From Candidatus Palauibacter australiensis (GTDB lineage Bacteria; Gemmatimonadota; Gemmatimonadetes; Palauibacterales; Palauibacteraceae), in the NCBI GenBank assembly GCA_026705295.1, contig JAPPBA010000068.1, forward strand, positions 1 through 47,564: 47,564 nucleotides of DNA. The letters are read 5' to 3'. The position numbers and the translations under genes were made by a program. The notes under the pieces are model-generated. The model did no database searches. It saw only the letters and a list, made by a program, of their open reading frames with translations, and was not told the origin of the DNA. This document shows positions 22,605 through 31,085 of the stretch, one piece after another. Every line of letters starts with the position of its first letter. The first letter of the stretch is position 1.

Positions 22605-25600
22605 ATGTCCCAGGTATCGGTGCCCCGCAGCCGTCTTTCGTTCCGCGCGCTCACCCCCCTGGCGGCGCGGCTTCTCCTGCCCGGAGCGCTGTTTCTGCCG
22701 CCGGTAGCGCTGCTTCTCCTGCCCACGGTGGCGCATGCCCAGGATCGGGAGGTGCGGGTCACGGTCTCCGAGGGGACGAACATGGCGGCGGCGGTCTCGC
22801 CGGACGGGAGCCGGATGGTGCTCGACCTGCAGGGGACGCTGTGGGTGATGGACGCCGGGGGCGGCGAGGCGCGCGCGATCACGGACATGTACTACGACGC
22901 GCGCCAGCCGCAGTGGGCGCCGGACGGGAGCCGGATCGCCTTCCAGTCGTTTCGGGACGGGCGCTGGCACATCTGGTCGATCGCGCCCGACGGGACCGGT
23001 CCGGTGCAGCACACCTTCGGTCCCTACGATGAGCGGGAGCCGGCCTACTCCCCCGATGGCGGCACGATCGTCTTCGCGTCGGATCGTTCCGGCAACTACG
23101 ACATCTGGACGCTCGACGTCTCGGGCGGGCCCGGCGACGGCCGCCTCCAGCGGGTGACGGACGCGCCCACGCACGAGTTCACGCCGCAGTGGTCGCCGGA
23201 TGGCGAGTCCCTGGCCTACGCCTCGGACCGCGGCCTCGGGGCGATCATCGTCCGCGAGAGCGGCGGCTCGACCCGAGTCGTGGCGCGGAACGCGGGCGCA
23301 ATCTCACCGGCGTGGAGCCCGGACGGAAGCCGGATCGCGTACTCGGCCGTCGTCCAGGGCCAGACCGGGCTCTGGGTGGCCGACGCCGGCGCGGCCGGAG
23401 GCGGAGGCGCGACCACGCCGACGCGCCTCACCGAAGCGGGGGCGGACGTCTTCCCCTTCCGTCCCATGTGGATGGGAGACCGGATGGGGGATCGGATGGG
23501 GGACGGGACGGACGCCGCGGAGATCGCCTACACCGGCGACGGCCGCATCCGGCGCGTGTCGGCGGACGGCGCGCCGGGGGCGGACATCCCCTTCGAGGCC
23601 ACGTTCGCGTTTACGCGGCGCGACTACGAGCGCGCGCCGCGTTCGTTCGAGGCGGGAGAACCGGAGCCCGTGCAGGGGATCGTCGCCCCGGCGGTCTCCC
23701 CGGACGGTCGCCACATCGCCTTCACCGCCCTCGGCGACCTGTGGCTACTCGACATCGCGGCGGACGGGGCGGGCGGCGCGGACGGCGCAACGCCCCGGCG
23801 GCTCACGGACGACCCCTTCGTCGACCTGATGCCGGCGTGGTCGCGCGACGGCTCGCGGCTTGCCTATGCCTCGGACCGGGCGGGCTCCCTCGACATCTGG
23901 GTGCGCGACATGGCCACCGGCACCGAGACGCGCGCCACCGCCGCGCCGGGCGGCGAGGTGGGCCCCGTGTTCTCCCCCGCCGGGGACCGGATCGTTTTCA
24001 CCTCGGTCATGGGACTGCAGGCCGCCGTGCAGGTCGTGGACCTCGCGACGGGCGAACTCACCACGATCCGCAACGATCTCTTCGCCCCCAGCCGGCCGTC
24101 GTTCTCCCCCGATGGGCGGACGATCGCGATGTCCGTCCTCTCCCAGTACTCGTCGCGCTTCCGGGAGGGGCGGAACGAGATCCTCCTGCAGCCGCTGGAC
24201 GGGGGCGAGACGCGCCGGGTCACGGCGGCCGATCACGAGAACATGGGCGTGCGGGCGCTCGACGGGCCGGTGTGGTCGCCGGACGGGCGGCGCATGGCGT
24301 ACGCCAGCGAGGGCGTGCTGTGGATGGTCGAGGTCGACGCGGAGGGCGCGCCCAGCGCGCCGCCGACACGTCTCTCCAACCACCACGCGGACGCGATCTC
24401 GTGGACGGGCGACTCACGGTCCATCGTCTATCAGTCGACGCGCGGCCTTCGCCGCTACCACCTCGACGACGGCCGCTCCGAGGAGATTCCGCTGCGGATG
24501 GAGTGGCAACGCCCCGCGCGCGAGGGTGCGGTGGTCGTACGCGCGGCGCGCGTGTGGGACGGCGTCTCGGACGAGATCTCCCGCGACATGGACCTCATCA
24601 TCGAGGGCAACCGGATCGTCTCCGTCGTCCCGCACAGCGACGCGCACATCGCCGCGGTCATCGACGCGGGGGGCGAGGTCGTGGACGCGAGCGACCACAC
24701 CGTCCTTCCCGGCCTCGTCGACATGCACTCGCACATGGGCTACGGGATGGGCGAGGCGCTGGGCCGCGCCTTTCTCGCCTACGGGGTGACGACGATCCGC
24801 GATCCCACCTCCGACCCCTACGAGGTCGCCGAGCGCCGGGAGTCCATCGACTCGGGCCGCCGCATCGGACCGCGCGAGTTCGCCACCGGCCGCACGATGG
24901 ACGGCAACCGGATCTACTACTCGGGCGCCGGCTCCCTCGGCCCCAACGGGAACCTCGAGCTGGAGTTGGACCGCGCCGAGCACGTGGGCTATTCCCTCAT
25001 CAAGACCTACGTCCGCATGCCGGACCTCATCCAGCGCCGCATCATCGAGTTCGCGCACGGGATCGGGATTCCGGTGGCGAGTCACGAGATCTATCCCGCC
25101 GTCGCGCACGGCCAGGACCACGTCGAACACATCTCGGGCACGAGCCGCCGCGGCTATTCGCCGAAGGTGACGGCGATGTACCGGACGTACGACGACGTGA
25201 TCCAGCTCCTTACCGCCTCCGGCATGACGATCACGCCGACGATGGCACTCATGGGCGGCTGGTGGAAGTCCGTCGGCGACGACCCGTCGTGGACGACCGA
25301 CGCCCGTTTCGAGGCCGTGTTCCCCGAGGGGATGGCCGAGGCCATGACCGAACGCGCCCTCACGAGGGGCCGGGCCGGCGGCATCGACGAGCTGCTCGCC
25401 GACGCCGGCCGCACCGTGACCCGCGTCGTCCGCGGCGGAGGCAAGGTGGTGGCGGGGACGGACTCCCCCATCATCCCCTACGGCGCCGCCCTCATCGCCG
25501 AGGTCGAGAACTACGTCTGGGGCGGCCTCACGGAGGTCGAAGCCCTGCGCACGGCGACGTCCGTGGCCGCCGAGGCGCTCGCCATGGAAGGAGAGATGGG

Positions 25601-25757
25601 AACCCTGGCGGCCGGAGCCCTGGCCGACATCCTCATCGTCGAGGGCAACCCGCTCGAGAACATCGAGGACCTCCGCCGCGCCCGCATCGTGCTCAAGGAC
25701 GGCGAGATCTTCCGCCTCGAGGACCTGCTGGAGCCTCCCCGCGCGCTCGTGCCCTGA
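22605..25757 (+). CDS. propeller-amidohydrolase fusion, exported, 1050 aa
   Basis: A signal peptide (about 1-46, ending TVAHAQ) leads into two TolB-like WD40/PD40 propeller regions (about 50-650), seen as many SPDG and WSPDG repeats (AAVSPDGSRMVLDLQ, QWAPDGSRIAFQS, AYSPDGGTIVFASDRSGNYDIW). An amidohydrolase domain (about 650-1040) follows with HTVLPGLVDMHSHMG (metal-binding HSH), PVASHEIYP, HGQDHVEHISG and VAGTDSPIIPYG, which supply the remaining metal ligands and aspartate. Such exported fusions are common in Gemmatimonadota and Bacteroidota and are thought to hydrolyse peptide- or amide-like substrates, here unknown. ACGGAG precedes the ATG. Confidence 0.9.
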   Translation: MSQVSVPRSRLSFRALTPLAARLLLPGALFLPPVALLLLPTVAHAQDREVRVTVSEGTNMAAAVSPDGSRMVLDLQGTLWVMDAGGGEARAITDMYYDARQPQWAPDGSRIAFQSFRDGRWHIWSIAPDGTGPVQHTFGPYDEREPAYSPDGGTIVFASDRSGNYDIWTLDVSGGPGDGRLQRVTDAPTHEFTPQWSPDGESLAYASDRGLGAIIVRESGGSTRVVARNAGAISPAWSPDGSRIAYSAVVQGQTGLWVADAGAAGGGGATTPTRLTEAGADVFPFRPMWMGDRMGDRMGDGTDAAEIAYTGDGRIRRVSADGAPGADIPFEATFAFTRRDYERAPRSFEAGEPEPVQGIVAPAVSPDGRHIAFTALGDLWLLDIAADGAGGADGATPRRLTDDPFVDLMPAWSRDGSRLAYASDRAGSLDIWVRDMATGTETRATAAPGGEVGPVFSPAGDRIVFTSVMGLQAAVQVVDLATGELTTIRNDLFAPSRPSFSPDGRTIAMSVLSQYSSRFREGRNEILLQPLDGGETRRVTAADHENMGVRALDGPVWSPDGRRMAYASEGVLWMVEVDAEGAPSAPPTRLSNHHADAISWTGDSRSIVYQSTRGLRRYHLDDGRSEEIPLRMEWQRPAREGAVVVRAARVWDGVSDEISRDMDLIIEGNRIVSVVPHSDAHIAAVIDAGGEVVDASDHTVLPGLVDMHSHMGYGMGEALGRAFLAYGVTTIRDPTSDPYEVAERRESIDSGRRIGPREFATGRTMDGNRIYYSGAGSLGPNGNLELELDRAEHVGYSLIKTYVRMPDLIQRRIIEFAHGIGIPVASHEIYPAVAHGQDHVEHISGTSRRGYSPKVTAMYRTYDDVIQLLTASGMTITPTMALMGGWWKSVGDDPSWTTDARFEAVFPEGMAEAMTERALTRGRAGGIDELLADAGRTVTRVVRGGGKVVAGTDSPIIPYGAALIAEVENYVWGGLTEVEALRTATSVAAEALAMEGEMGTLAAGALADILIVEGNPLENIEDLRRARIVLKDGEIFRLEDLLEPPRALVP

Positions 25758-25799
25758 ACGCGCGGGGGACGCTCCGGCGGGTTATGGGGGAGAGTCCCT

Positions 25800-26456
25800 T
25801 CAGCGTCCGAACGGGATCACGATCCCGGCCTGAAGCGCCAGGTGCCGCGTGTTGATGGTATCCATCGACGCGTCGTCGATGTTCGCGAGTCCCAGCGAGT
25901 AGATCAGATCCACACCCAGCCGCAAGCCGTCGGAAATCGCCATTTCCAACCCGGCGCCGGCCGCGACGCCGAAGTCGGTCGACTTCGTCACATCGTCGCA
26001 CGATGTCGATTGATTCACCGATCCGAGTGCGCCGGCGTCGAAACTGACCGTCGCGTCGCAGGAAAGCAGGGAAGCGGCCCACGGGCCCAGCAGCAGACCG
26101 AAGGACATTCCGCCGTCTCGCGGCGTTCCGATGCGCGCGAGCGCCGACAGCTGCACCCAGTCCGCCTCGATCCTGACCGAGCCGCTGACGTCGATGCCTT
26201 CCGAGGCGAGGTCCGCGGGCCGATCCGTACCCTTCTGGGAATAGGCGCCCCCGACCCGAAGCTCGATCGCGCTTGCGAGGGGGAACGCGATGTCGACCCC
26301 TGCGATCACACCCTTGCGAGCGTCCTGGAGCGATACGTCCTCCACATCCGCGGAGACCGTGGCCCGGCTCAGGCCCCCTCGAAGTCCGACCGTCGTTTGC
26401 CCCATCAGCGGGGCGGCGATCAGGAGCGGAAGGAGCGACGTGACGACTCTGCGCAT
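25800..26456 (-). CDS. outer-membrane beta-barrel protein, paralogue 3
   Basis: A 218-residue protein with a signal peptide (about 1-20, ending LMGQ), then TTVGLRGGLSRATVSADV. The strand pattern, VGGAYSQKGTD, IEADWVQLSALARIG, LLLGPWAASLLSC and STDFGVAAGAGLEM match paralogues 1 and 2. Its loop between cysteines is the shortest of the three (19 residues). It ends in VIPFGR. It lies 15 bases after the TM2 gene on the same strand, unlike the other two, which lead into lipoproteins. Confidence 0.82.
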   Translation of the reverse strand: MRRVVTSLLPLLIAAPLMGQTTVGLRGGLSRATVSADVEDVSLQDARKGVIAGVDIAFPLASAIELRVGGAYSQKGTDRPADLASEGIDVSGSVRIEADWVQLSALARIGTPRDGGMSFGLLLGPWAASLLSCDATVSFDAGALGSVNQSTSCDDVTKSTDFGVAAGAGLEMAISDGLRLGVDLIYSLGLANIDDASMDTINTRHLALQAGIVIPFGR

Positions 26457-26471
26457 GTGGAAACCGACCTT

Positions 26472-27383
26472 TCAGAAGAGACTCGTTGCGATGAACAGTA
26501 CGGCGACGCCGCTGAGCACCCAAATCACGCGGTCGCTGCGCTGGAGGAGGACGTGCTTGTTGAGGATCGCCCCGATCGGGGCGGCGAAGGCGTAGGTGGC
26601 GAACAGCGTCATGTAGAAGTCCTGCACCAGGGAAAACGTGAAGCCCCCCGTGCCGCTGCTCGCCTCGATGATGTCGAAGACGGTGAAGATGATCGTGAAC
26701 CAGACGCCGAACTGCAGGTAAAGCTTGGCCTCGGCGCGCCGGCGCCTGCGGAGGATGGCGAACGCGGCCAGCACCTGGCGGAAGGCGAGGGACACGGCCC
26801 CGCCGGGATCGTTCGTGTAGTAGAACAGGCGCAGCCGGTGCGCCCAGCGGTCGAACCCCCGCAGGATGGGCAGGTTGGAGATGGCGGCCCAGCGGGTGCC
26901 CAGCAGGGTGATCGCGATGAGCGCGAGCACCGCGACGATCGGCTCGTAGATCCCGAATCCGCGCGCGAAGGCGCCCATCGACCCGCCCGCCAGCATCATC
27001 ACGACGGAGTCGGCGACCAGGCGGACGCGCGTCCCCCGCTTGGCGGCCCAGTGCGGCTCCGGCGGGAGCGTCTCCCCCTTGGCCGGCATGAAGGCGAGCT
27101 GGCGCGGCGGCAGGCCGAGGAAGCGCCGCCGCGCCTGGTCTTCGTTGAACTTCCGCACCATGCGCGGAATCAGGAGCACATCCAGCAGCCACCACAGCCC
27201 CGCGCCTCCGAGCGTGAGGAGCATGAGGAGGCCGGTGCCGGGACGGTCGAGATAGAAGCGGTGGCCGCCTAAAATCCCCGTCAGGAGCCACAGCGGATAG
27301 GCGATGCCCTCGCGCTTCGGTCGGTAGCTGTAGAGCTGGTCGAGCACCGCGCGGGAGAAGTCGAGGTCGCCCCTTCCGGGCAC
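26472..27383 (-). CDS. TM2 domain membrane protein, 303 aa
   Basis: The segment YPLWLLTGILGGHRFYLDRPGTGLLMLLTLGGAGLWWLLDVLLIPRMV (about residues 28-76) is the TM2 domain (PF05154) with its conserved G-HRFY-G pattern. The rest (about 115-303) has four or five more hydrophobic segments and a basic cytoplasmic stretch (ILRRRRRAEAKLY). The role of TM2 proteins is largely unknown. The GTG start has no clear ribosome-binding site. Confidence 0.75.
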   Translation of the reverse strand: MPGRGDLDFSRAVLDQLYSYRPKREGIAYPLWLLTGILGGHRFYLDRPGTGLLMLLTLGGAGLWWLLDVLLIPRMVRKFNEDQARRRFLGLPPRQLAFMPAKGETLPPEPHWAAKRGTRVRLVADSVVMMLAGGSMGAFARGFGIYEPIVAVLALIAITLLGTRWAAISNLPILRGFDRWAHRLRLFYYTNDPGGAVSLAFRQVLAAFAILRRRRRAEAKLYLQFGVWFTIIFTVFDIIEASSGTGGFTFSLVQDFYMTLFATYAFAAPIGAILNKHVLLQRSDRVIWVLSGVAVLFIATSLF

Positions 27384-27460
27384 CTGGGGAGGGCCCTGAT
27401 GGAGGGCGGAGAGCCCGAAGAAGGTCTCGTCGGAAGTTCCGGCGGCGGGGTCTCGTCGCT

Positions 27461-29128
27461 TCAGAAGGCCACGGGCTCCTTGAAGCGGCCGTACACCTTC
27501 TCCAGCACGATCCGGATCTCGCCCAGCGTCGCGTAGGCCCGCACGGCGTCGAGCAGGGGCGGCAGCAGGTTCTCGTCCTCGCGCGCGGCCCGCCCCAGCG
27601 CCTCGAGCGCCCGCTCCACCGCGCCGGAGTCGCGGCGCGCGCGGAGATCCGCCAGCCGCGCCTCCTGAATGGCCGCGGCCTCCTCCCCGATCTTCAGAAT
27701 CTCGATCGGGGGCTCCTCCGCATCCTCGAACCGGTTCACGCCCACGATGGTCTGCGTCCCCTTCTCCACCTCATCCTGGAACCGGCGCGCGGAAGCCGCG
27801 ATCTGCGCCTGGAAGTAGCCGGACTCGATCCCGTACACGACCCCGCCGATGTCGTCGATCTCGCGGAAGATGTCCTCCGCCTCCGCCTCGAGTTCGTCCG
27901 TCAGCGACTCGACGTAGTAGGAACCCGCGAGGGGATCGATCGTGTTCGGGACGCCGGTCTCGTAGGCGAGGATCTGCTGCGTGCGCAGGGCGATCTTCGC
28001 CGCCTCCTCGGTGGGGAGCGCGAGCGTCTCGTCCATCGCGTTCGTGTGCAGCGACTGCGTGCCGCCGAGCGCGGCCGCCATCGCCTGGTACGCGACCCGC
28101 ACGATGTTGTTGTGCGGCTGCTGGGCGGTGAGCGAGACGCCGGCCGTCTGGGCATGCGTCCGCAGCCTCAGGCTCCGGGGATCCCGCGCCCCGTAGGCGT
28201 CGCGCATGTGCCGGGCCCAGATGCGGCGGCCCGCCCGGAACTTCGCGATCTCCTCGAAGAAGTCGTTATGCACGTCCCAGAAGAAGGAGAGCCGCGGCGC
28301 GAAGCTGTCCACGTCGAGCCCGCGTTCGATGCCCCGCTCCACGTAGGTGAAGCCGTTCTTGAGCGTGTAGGCGAGTTCCTGCGCGGCGGTCGCCCCCGCC
28401 TCGCGGATGTGATAGCCGGAGATGGAGATCGTGTTGAAGCGCGGCGCGGCGTCCGCCGACCACTCGAAGATGTCGGCGATGATCTTGAGCGCGGGCTCGG
28501 GCGGGAAGATCCACGCGTGCTGGGCCTGGTATTCCTTGAGGATGTCGTTCTGGATCGTGCCCCGGACCCGGTCGAGCGGCACCCCCTGGTTCTCCGCCGT
28601 CACCAGGAGGAAGGCGTACAGCATGAGCGCGGGCCCGTTGATCGTCATCGACACGGAGACCTTGTCGAGCGGGATCCCGTCGAAGAGCGTCTCCATGTCG
28701 GCGAGGCTCGAGATGGCGACGCCGCACTTCCCCACCTCTCCCTCGGAGCGGCGGTCGTCGGAGTCGTACCCCATGAGGGTGGGGAAGTCGAAGGCGACGG
28801 AAAGCCCCGTCTGTCCGCGCCTGAGGAGGTACTTGTAGCGCTCGTTCGTCTCGTGCGCGGTGGCGAAGCCGGAGAAGAGCCGCATCGTCCACAGCTTCGT
28901 GCGGTACATCGAATGATACGGGCCGCGCGTGAACGGGAACTCGCCGGGCGTGCCGAGCCGGTCCAGGTATCCCGCGGGGCCGGTGTCGCCGGCGTCGAGG
29001 GGGGTGTAGAGCGGCTTGATCTCGCGCCCGGAGATGCTCCGGAAGCTGGTGTCGTCGCGCTGCGGCGCCTGGCGGAAGACCGCCTCCCACAACTCGAGTT
29101 GATCGCTCAGCGCGCCGTGCTTGCTCAT
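27461..29128 (-). CDS. acyl-CoA mutase large subunit, isobutyryl-CoA-mutase-type
   Basis: A 555-residue catalytic TIM-barrel subunit of the adenosylcobalamin-dependent acyl-CoA mutases: [60 protein letters not shown] and [14 protein letters not shown]. The cobalamin domain (DxHxxG) is absent, so a separate small subunit is needed; none is in the window. Aligning ungapped to Propionibacterium MutB, Tyr89 is Phe85 and Arg207 is Gln203, the swaps that distinguish isobutyryl-CoA mutase from methylmalonyl-CoA mutase. Length also suits the split IcmA. His240 (MutB His244) is kept. MeaB is encoded 1 kb away. Confidence 0.88.
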   Translation of the reverse strand: MSKHGALSDQLELWEAVFRQAPQRDDTSFRSISGREIKPLYTPLDAGDTGPAGYLDRLGTPGEFPFTRGPYHSMYRTKLWTMRLFSGFATAHETNERYKYLLRRGQTGLSVAFDFPTLMGYDSDDRRSEGEVGKCGVAISSLADMETLFDGIPLDKVSVSMTINGPALMLYAFLLVTAENQGVPLDRVRGTIQNDILKEYQAQHAWIFPPEPALKIIADIFEWSADAAPRFNTISISGYHIREAGATAAQELAYTLKNGFTYVERGIERGLDVDSFAPRLSFFWDVHNDFFEEIAKFRAGRRIWARHMRDAYGARDPRSLRLRTHAQTAGVSLTAQQPHNNIVRVAYQAMAAALGGTQSLHTNAMDETLALPTEEAAKIALRTQQILAYETGVPNTIDPLAGSYYVESLTDELEAEAEDIFREIDDIGGVVYGIESGYFQAQIAASARRFQDEVEKGTQTIVGVNRFEDAEEPPIEILKIGEEAAAIQEARLADLRARRDSGAVERALEALGRAAREDENLLPPLLDAVRAYATLGEIRIVLEKVYGRFKEPVAF

Positions 29129-29202
29129 GCCCCTTCCTGTATCGTCCGGCTCACGCCGCGGCCTCCCTGCCGCGCGCTACCGGCTCCCAAAGTAGGGAAC
29201 GG

Positions 29203-29220
29203 ACGTTCCCGCGGGAACGT
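29203..29220. repeat. dispersed palindrome, copy 2
   Basis: ACGTTCCCGCGGGAACGT is the 18-bp core of the palindrome, located in the 125-base gap between the divergent mutase (start 29128) and the plus-strand barrel gene (start 29254). It is 75 bases from the first ATG and 34 from the second, a normal operator position. Confidence 0.9.
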
Positions 29221-29253
29221 GCGCGGCCGCGAACACCTGAGAGAGGCAGGATA

Positions 29254-30096
29254 ATGCGCAGACGATGGATGGATGGGGCCCTCGCGATCGGGTCGCTCTT
29301 CGCGATGACCGCGGGGTCCGCCCACGGGCAGCGGGGACCGCTCGTGGCGGACCGGCCGGACTTTACCGAGGCGGCGGCGACCGTGGGGCGCGGCGTGGTC
29401 CAGCTCGAGTTCGGCTACGCGTACGAGTACGACCGGCCGGGAGGCAGCGACGGCGGCCGCGGCGGCGTGTGGACGCACTCGCTGGGCGAACCTCTCCTGC
29501 GGATCGGGGTGCTCGCCGAGAGTCTGGAACTTCGGCTGGGCCTGAGCCCCGTGTCCGTGGGCGCCGGGGCGGACGGGCGGAACATCACCGAGACGGGGAT
29601 GGAAGACCTCTACCTGGGAGTCAAGTTGGCCCTGACCGAACAGGAGGGGCTACGGCCGGCGATCGCGATCCTTCCGCAGGTGACGGTCCCCTCGGGAAGC
29701 GACGCGTTCACGAGCGACCGCGCGCTGCCGGGAGTGAACTTCACCTACGGCTGGGACGTCACGGAGGACGTCTCGCTGGCGGGCAGCACGCAGATGAACC
29801 GGGCACTGAGCGATGCCGGCGGCGGAGGCCCCCAAGGCGGAGGAACGGAGTACGCCGAGTGGGCGCAGTCGGCCGTGGCCGGGTTCGCCGTGGGCGCGCG
29901 GGCCGGGGTCTACGCGGAGTGGTTCGCCTTCTTCCACGCGGAACCGGATGGGACCCGGGCGGAACACTACGCCAACGGCGGGTTCACCTGGAGCTTCAGC
30001 GACGATCTGCAGTGGGACATCCGCGTCGGCGTGGGGCTGAACGAGTCCGCCACGGGCTTCTTCACGGGAACGGGACTCGTCGTCAGGTTCCCTTGA
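29254..30096 (+). CDS. MetA-pathway-type outer-membrane protein
   Basis: A 280-residue protein with a signal peptide (about 1-25, ending AHGQ) and the pattern RGPLVADRPDFTEAAATVGRGVVQLEFGYAYEYDR, followed by ETGMEDLYLGVKLALTEQEG and AIAILPQVTVPSGSDAFTS, as in the PF13557 (phenol MetA pathway-type) beta-barrels. Many family members have no link to phenol. AGGCAGGAT precedes the ATG. Its last 14 bases overlap the 3' end of meaB on the other strand. Confidence 0.82.
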   Translation: MRRRWMDGALAIGSLFAMTAGSAHGQRGPLVADRPDFTEAAATVGRGVVQLEFGYAYEYDRPGGSDGGRGGVWTHSLGEPLLRIGVLAESLELRLGLSPVSVGAGADGRNITETGMEDLYLGVKLALTEQEGLRPAIAILPQVTVPSGSDAFTSDRALPGVNFTYGWDVTEDVSLAGSTQMNRALSDAGGGGPQGGGTEYAEWAQSAVAGFAVGARAGVYAEWFAFFHAEPDGTRAEHYANGGFTWSFSDDLQWDIRVGVGLNESATGFFTGTGLVVRFP

Positions 30097-31069
30097 GGCT
30101 TCCCCTTAGACTCTCCCTGAAGTCTTCGTACAGCCGGCGCGCGATCGCGTAGGGGGAAGCGCCGGAATCCAGCGTCTCCGGAGAGGCCGCGCGCCAGATC
30201 CGCTGCGCATCGCGCTGGGAGCGGCGGAGGAGCGCGTCGTGCGCGCGGCGGAGGCGGGCGGCGCGGCGGTTCGCCTCGAGCCTTCCGGTCGACCGGAGCC
30301 AGTCGAAGTGCCGGTCGAGGTGCGCGGCGAACTCCTCGATCCCGCGGGCTTCGGACGCGACCGTCTGCGTGATCGGCATGCGCCAGACTTCGTCGGCGCC
30401 CGGCTCCCTGTTCGCGAAGCGGATCGACATGATGATCGCGATCTCCTTCTCCAGCCGGTCGGCGCCCGGCCGGTCCGACTTGTTGATGACGAAGAGATCC
30501 GCCACCTCCATGAGCCCGGCCTTCATCGCCTGCACCCCATCTCCCGACTCCGGGACGAGGACGACGGCGGTCGTGTCGGCGGAGACGGCGATGTCGAGTT
30601 CGGCCTGCCCCACGCCGAGCGTCTCGAGGATCACGCGGTCGTAACCGGCGGCGTCCATGAGGTCGGCGGCTTCCCGCGTCGCGGTCGCGAGGCCGCCGAG
30701 CGACCCGCGGCTCGCCATCGAACGGATGAAGACGCCGGGCTCTGTGGCGAGTTCGCCCATGCGGATGCGGTCGCCGAGCAGAGCCCCGCCCGTGAACGGA
30801 CTCGTCGGGTCCACGGCGACGATCCCGACCTTGAGAGACTGGTCGAGGTAATGCCGCGTAAGTGCCGCCGTCAGCGTCGACTTACCGGCGCCGGGCGGCC
30901 CCGTAATGCCGATGCGCCGCGCGCGTCCGGTGCGCCCGTCCAGCCGCTCCAGAAGCGCCTCGAATCCGTCGCTCTCGTTCTCGACGTGCGAGATCCCCCG
31001 GGCCAGCGCCAGGGGCTCGCCGCCCGCGATGCGGCCGGCGAGCCCCCCCGCATCGAACGCCGGACTCAC
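30083..31069 (-). CDS. meaB: MeaB GTPase, acyl-CoA mutase chaperone
   Basis: A 328-residue G3E-family GTPase with Walker A ITGPPGAGKSTLTAALTRHY, AVDPTSPFTGGALLGDRIRM, ILETLGVGQAELDIA (G3) and VINKSDRPGAD (NKxD). MeaB/ArgK loads and protects the adenosylcobalamin cofactor of methylmalonyl- and isobutyryl-CoA mutases. It starts at GTG, 16 bases after the mgtE stop, and is the last gene of the minus-strand series from aspS. The mutase it probably serves lies further on in the same direction, separated by a plus-strand barrel gene. Confidence 0.93.
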   Translation of the reverse strand: MSPAFDAGGLAGRIAGGEPLALARGISHVENESDGFEALLERLDGRTGRARRIGITGPPGAGKSTLTAALTRHYLDQSLKVGIVAVDPTSPFTGGALLGDRIRMGELATEPGVFIRSMASRGSLGGLATATREAADLMDAAGYDRVILETLGVGQAELDIAVSADTTAVVLVPESGDGVQAMKAGLMEVADLFVINKSDRPGADRLEKEIAIIMSIRFANREPGADEVWRMPITQTVASEARGIEEFAAHLDRHFDWLRSTGRLEANRRAARLRRAHDALLRRSQRDAQRIWRAASPETLDSGASPYAIARRLYEDFRESLRGSLKGT

Positions 31070-31085
31070 CCCGCGGCTCCCGCCC

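Noticed and set aside
23189-25855. An 888-codon frame overlapping the propeller-amidohydrolase in another phase
   Set aside because: Low-complexity arginine-rich translation without family motifs; the other phase has SPDG repeats and metal-binding histidines.
27461-31069. A cobalamin riboswitch upstream of the mutase or meaB
   Set aside because: The upstream spaces are too short (about 125 and 16 bases) and no B12-box-like sequence was seen.
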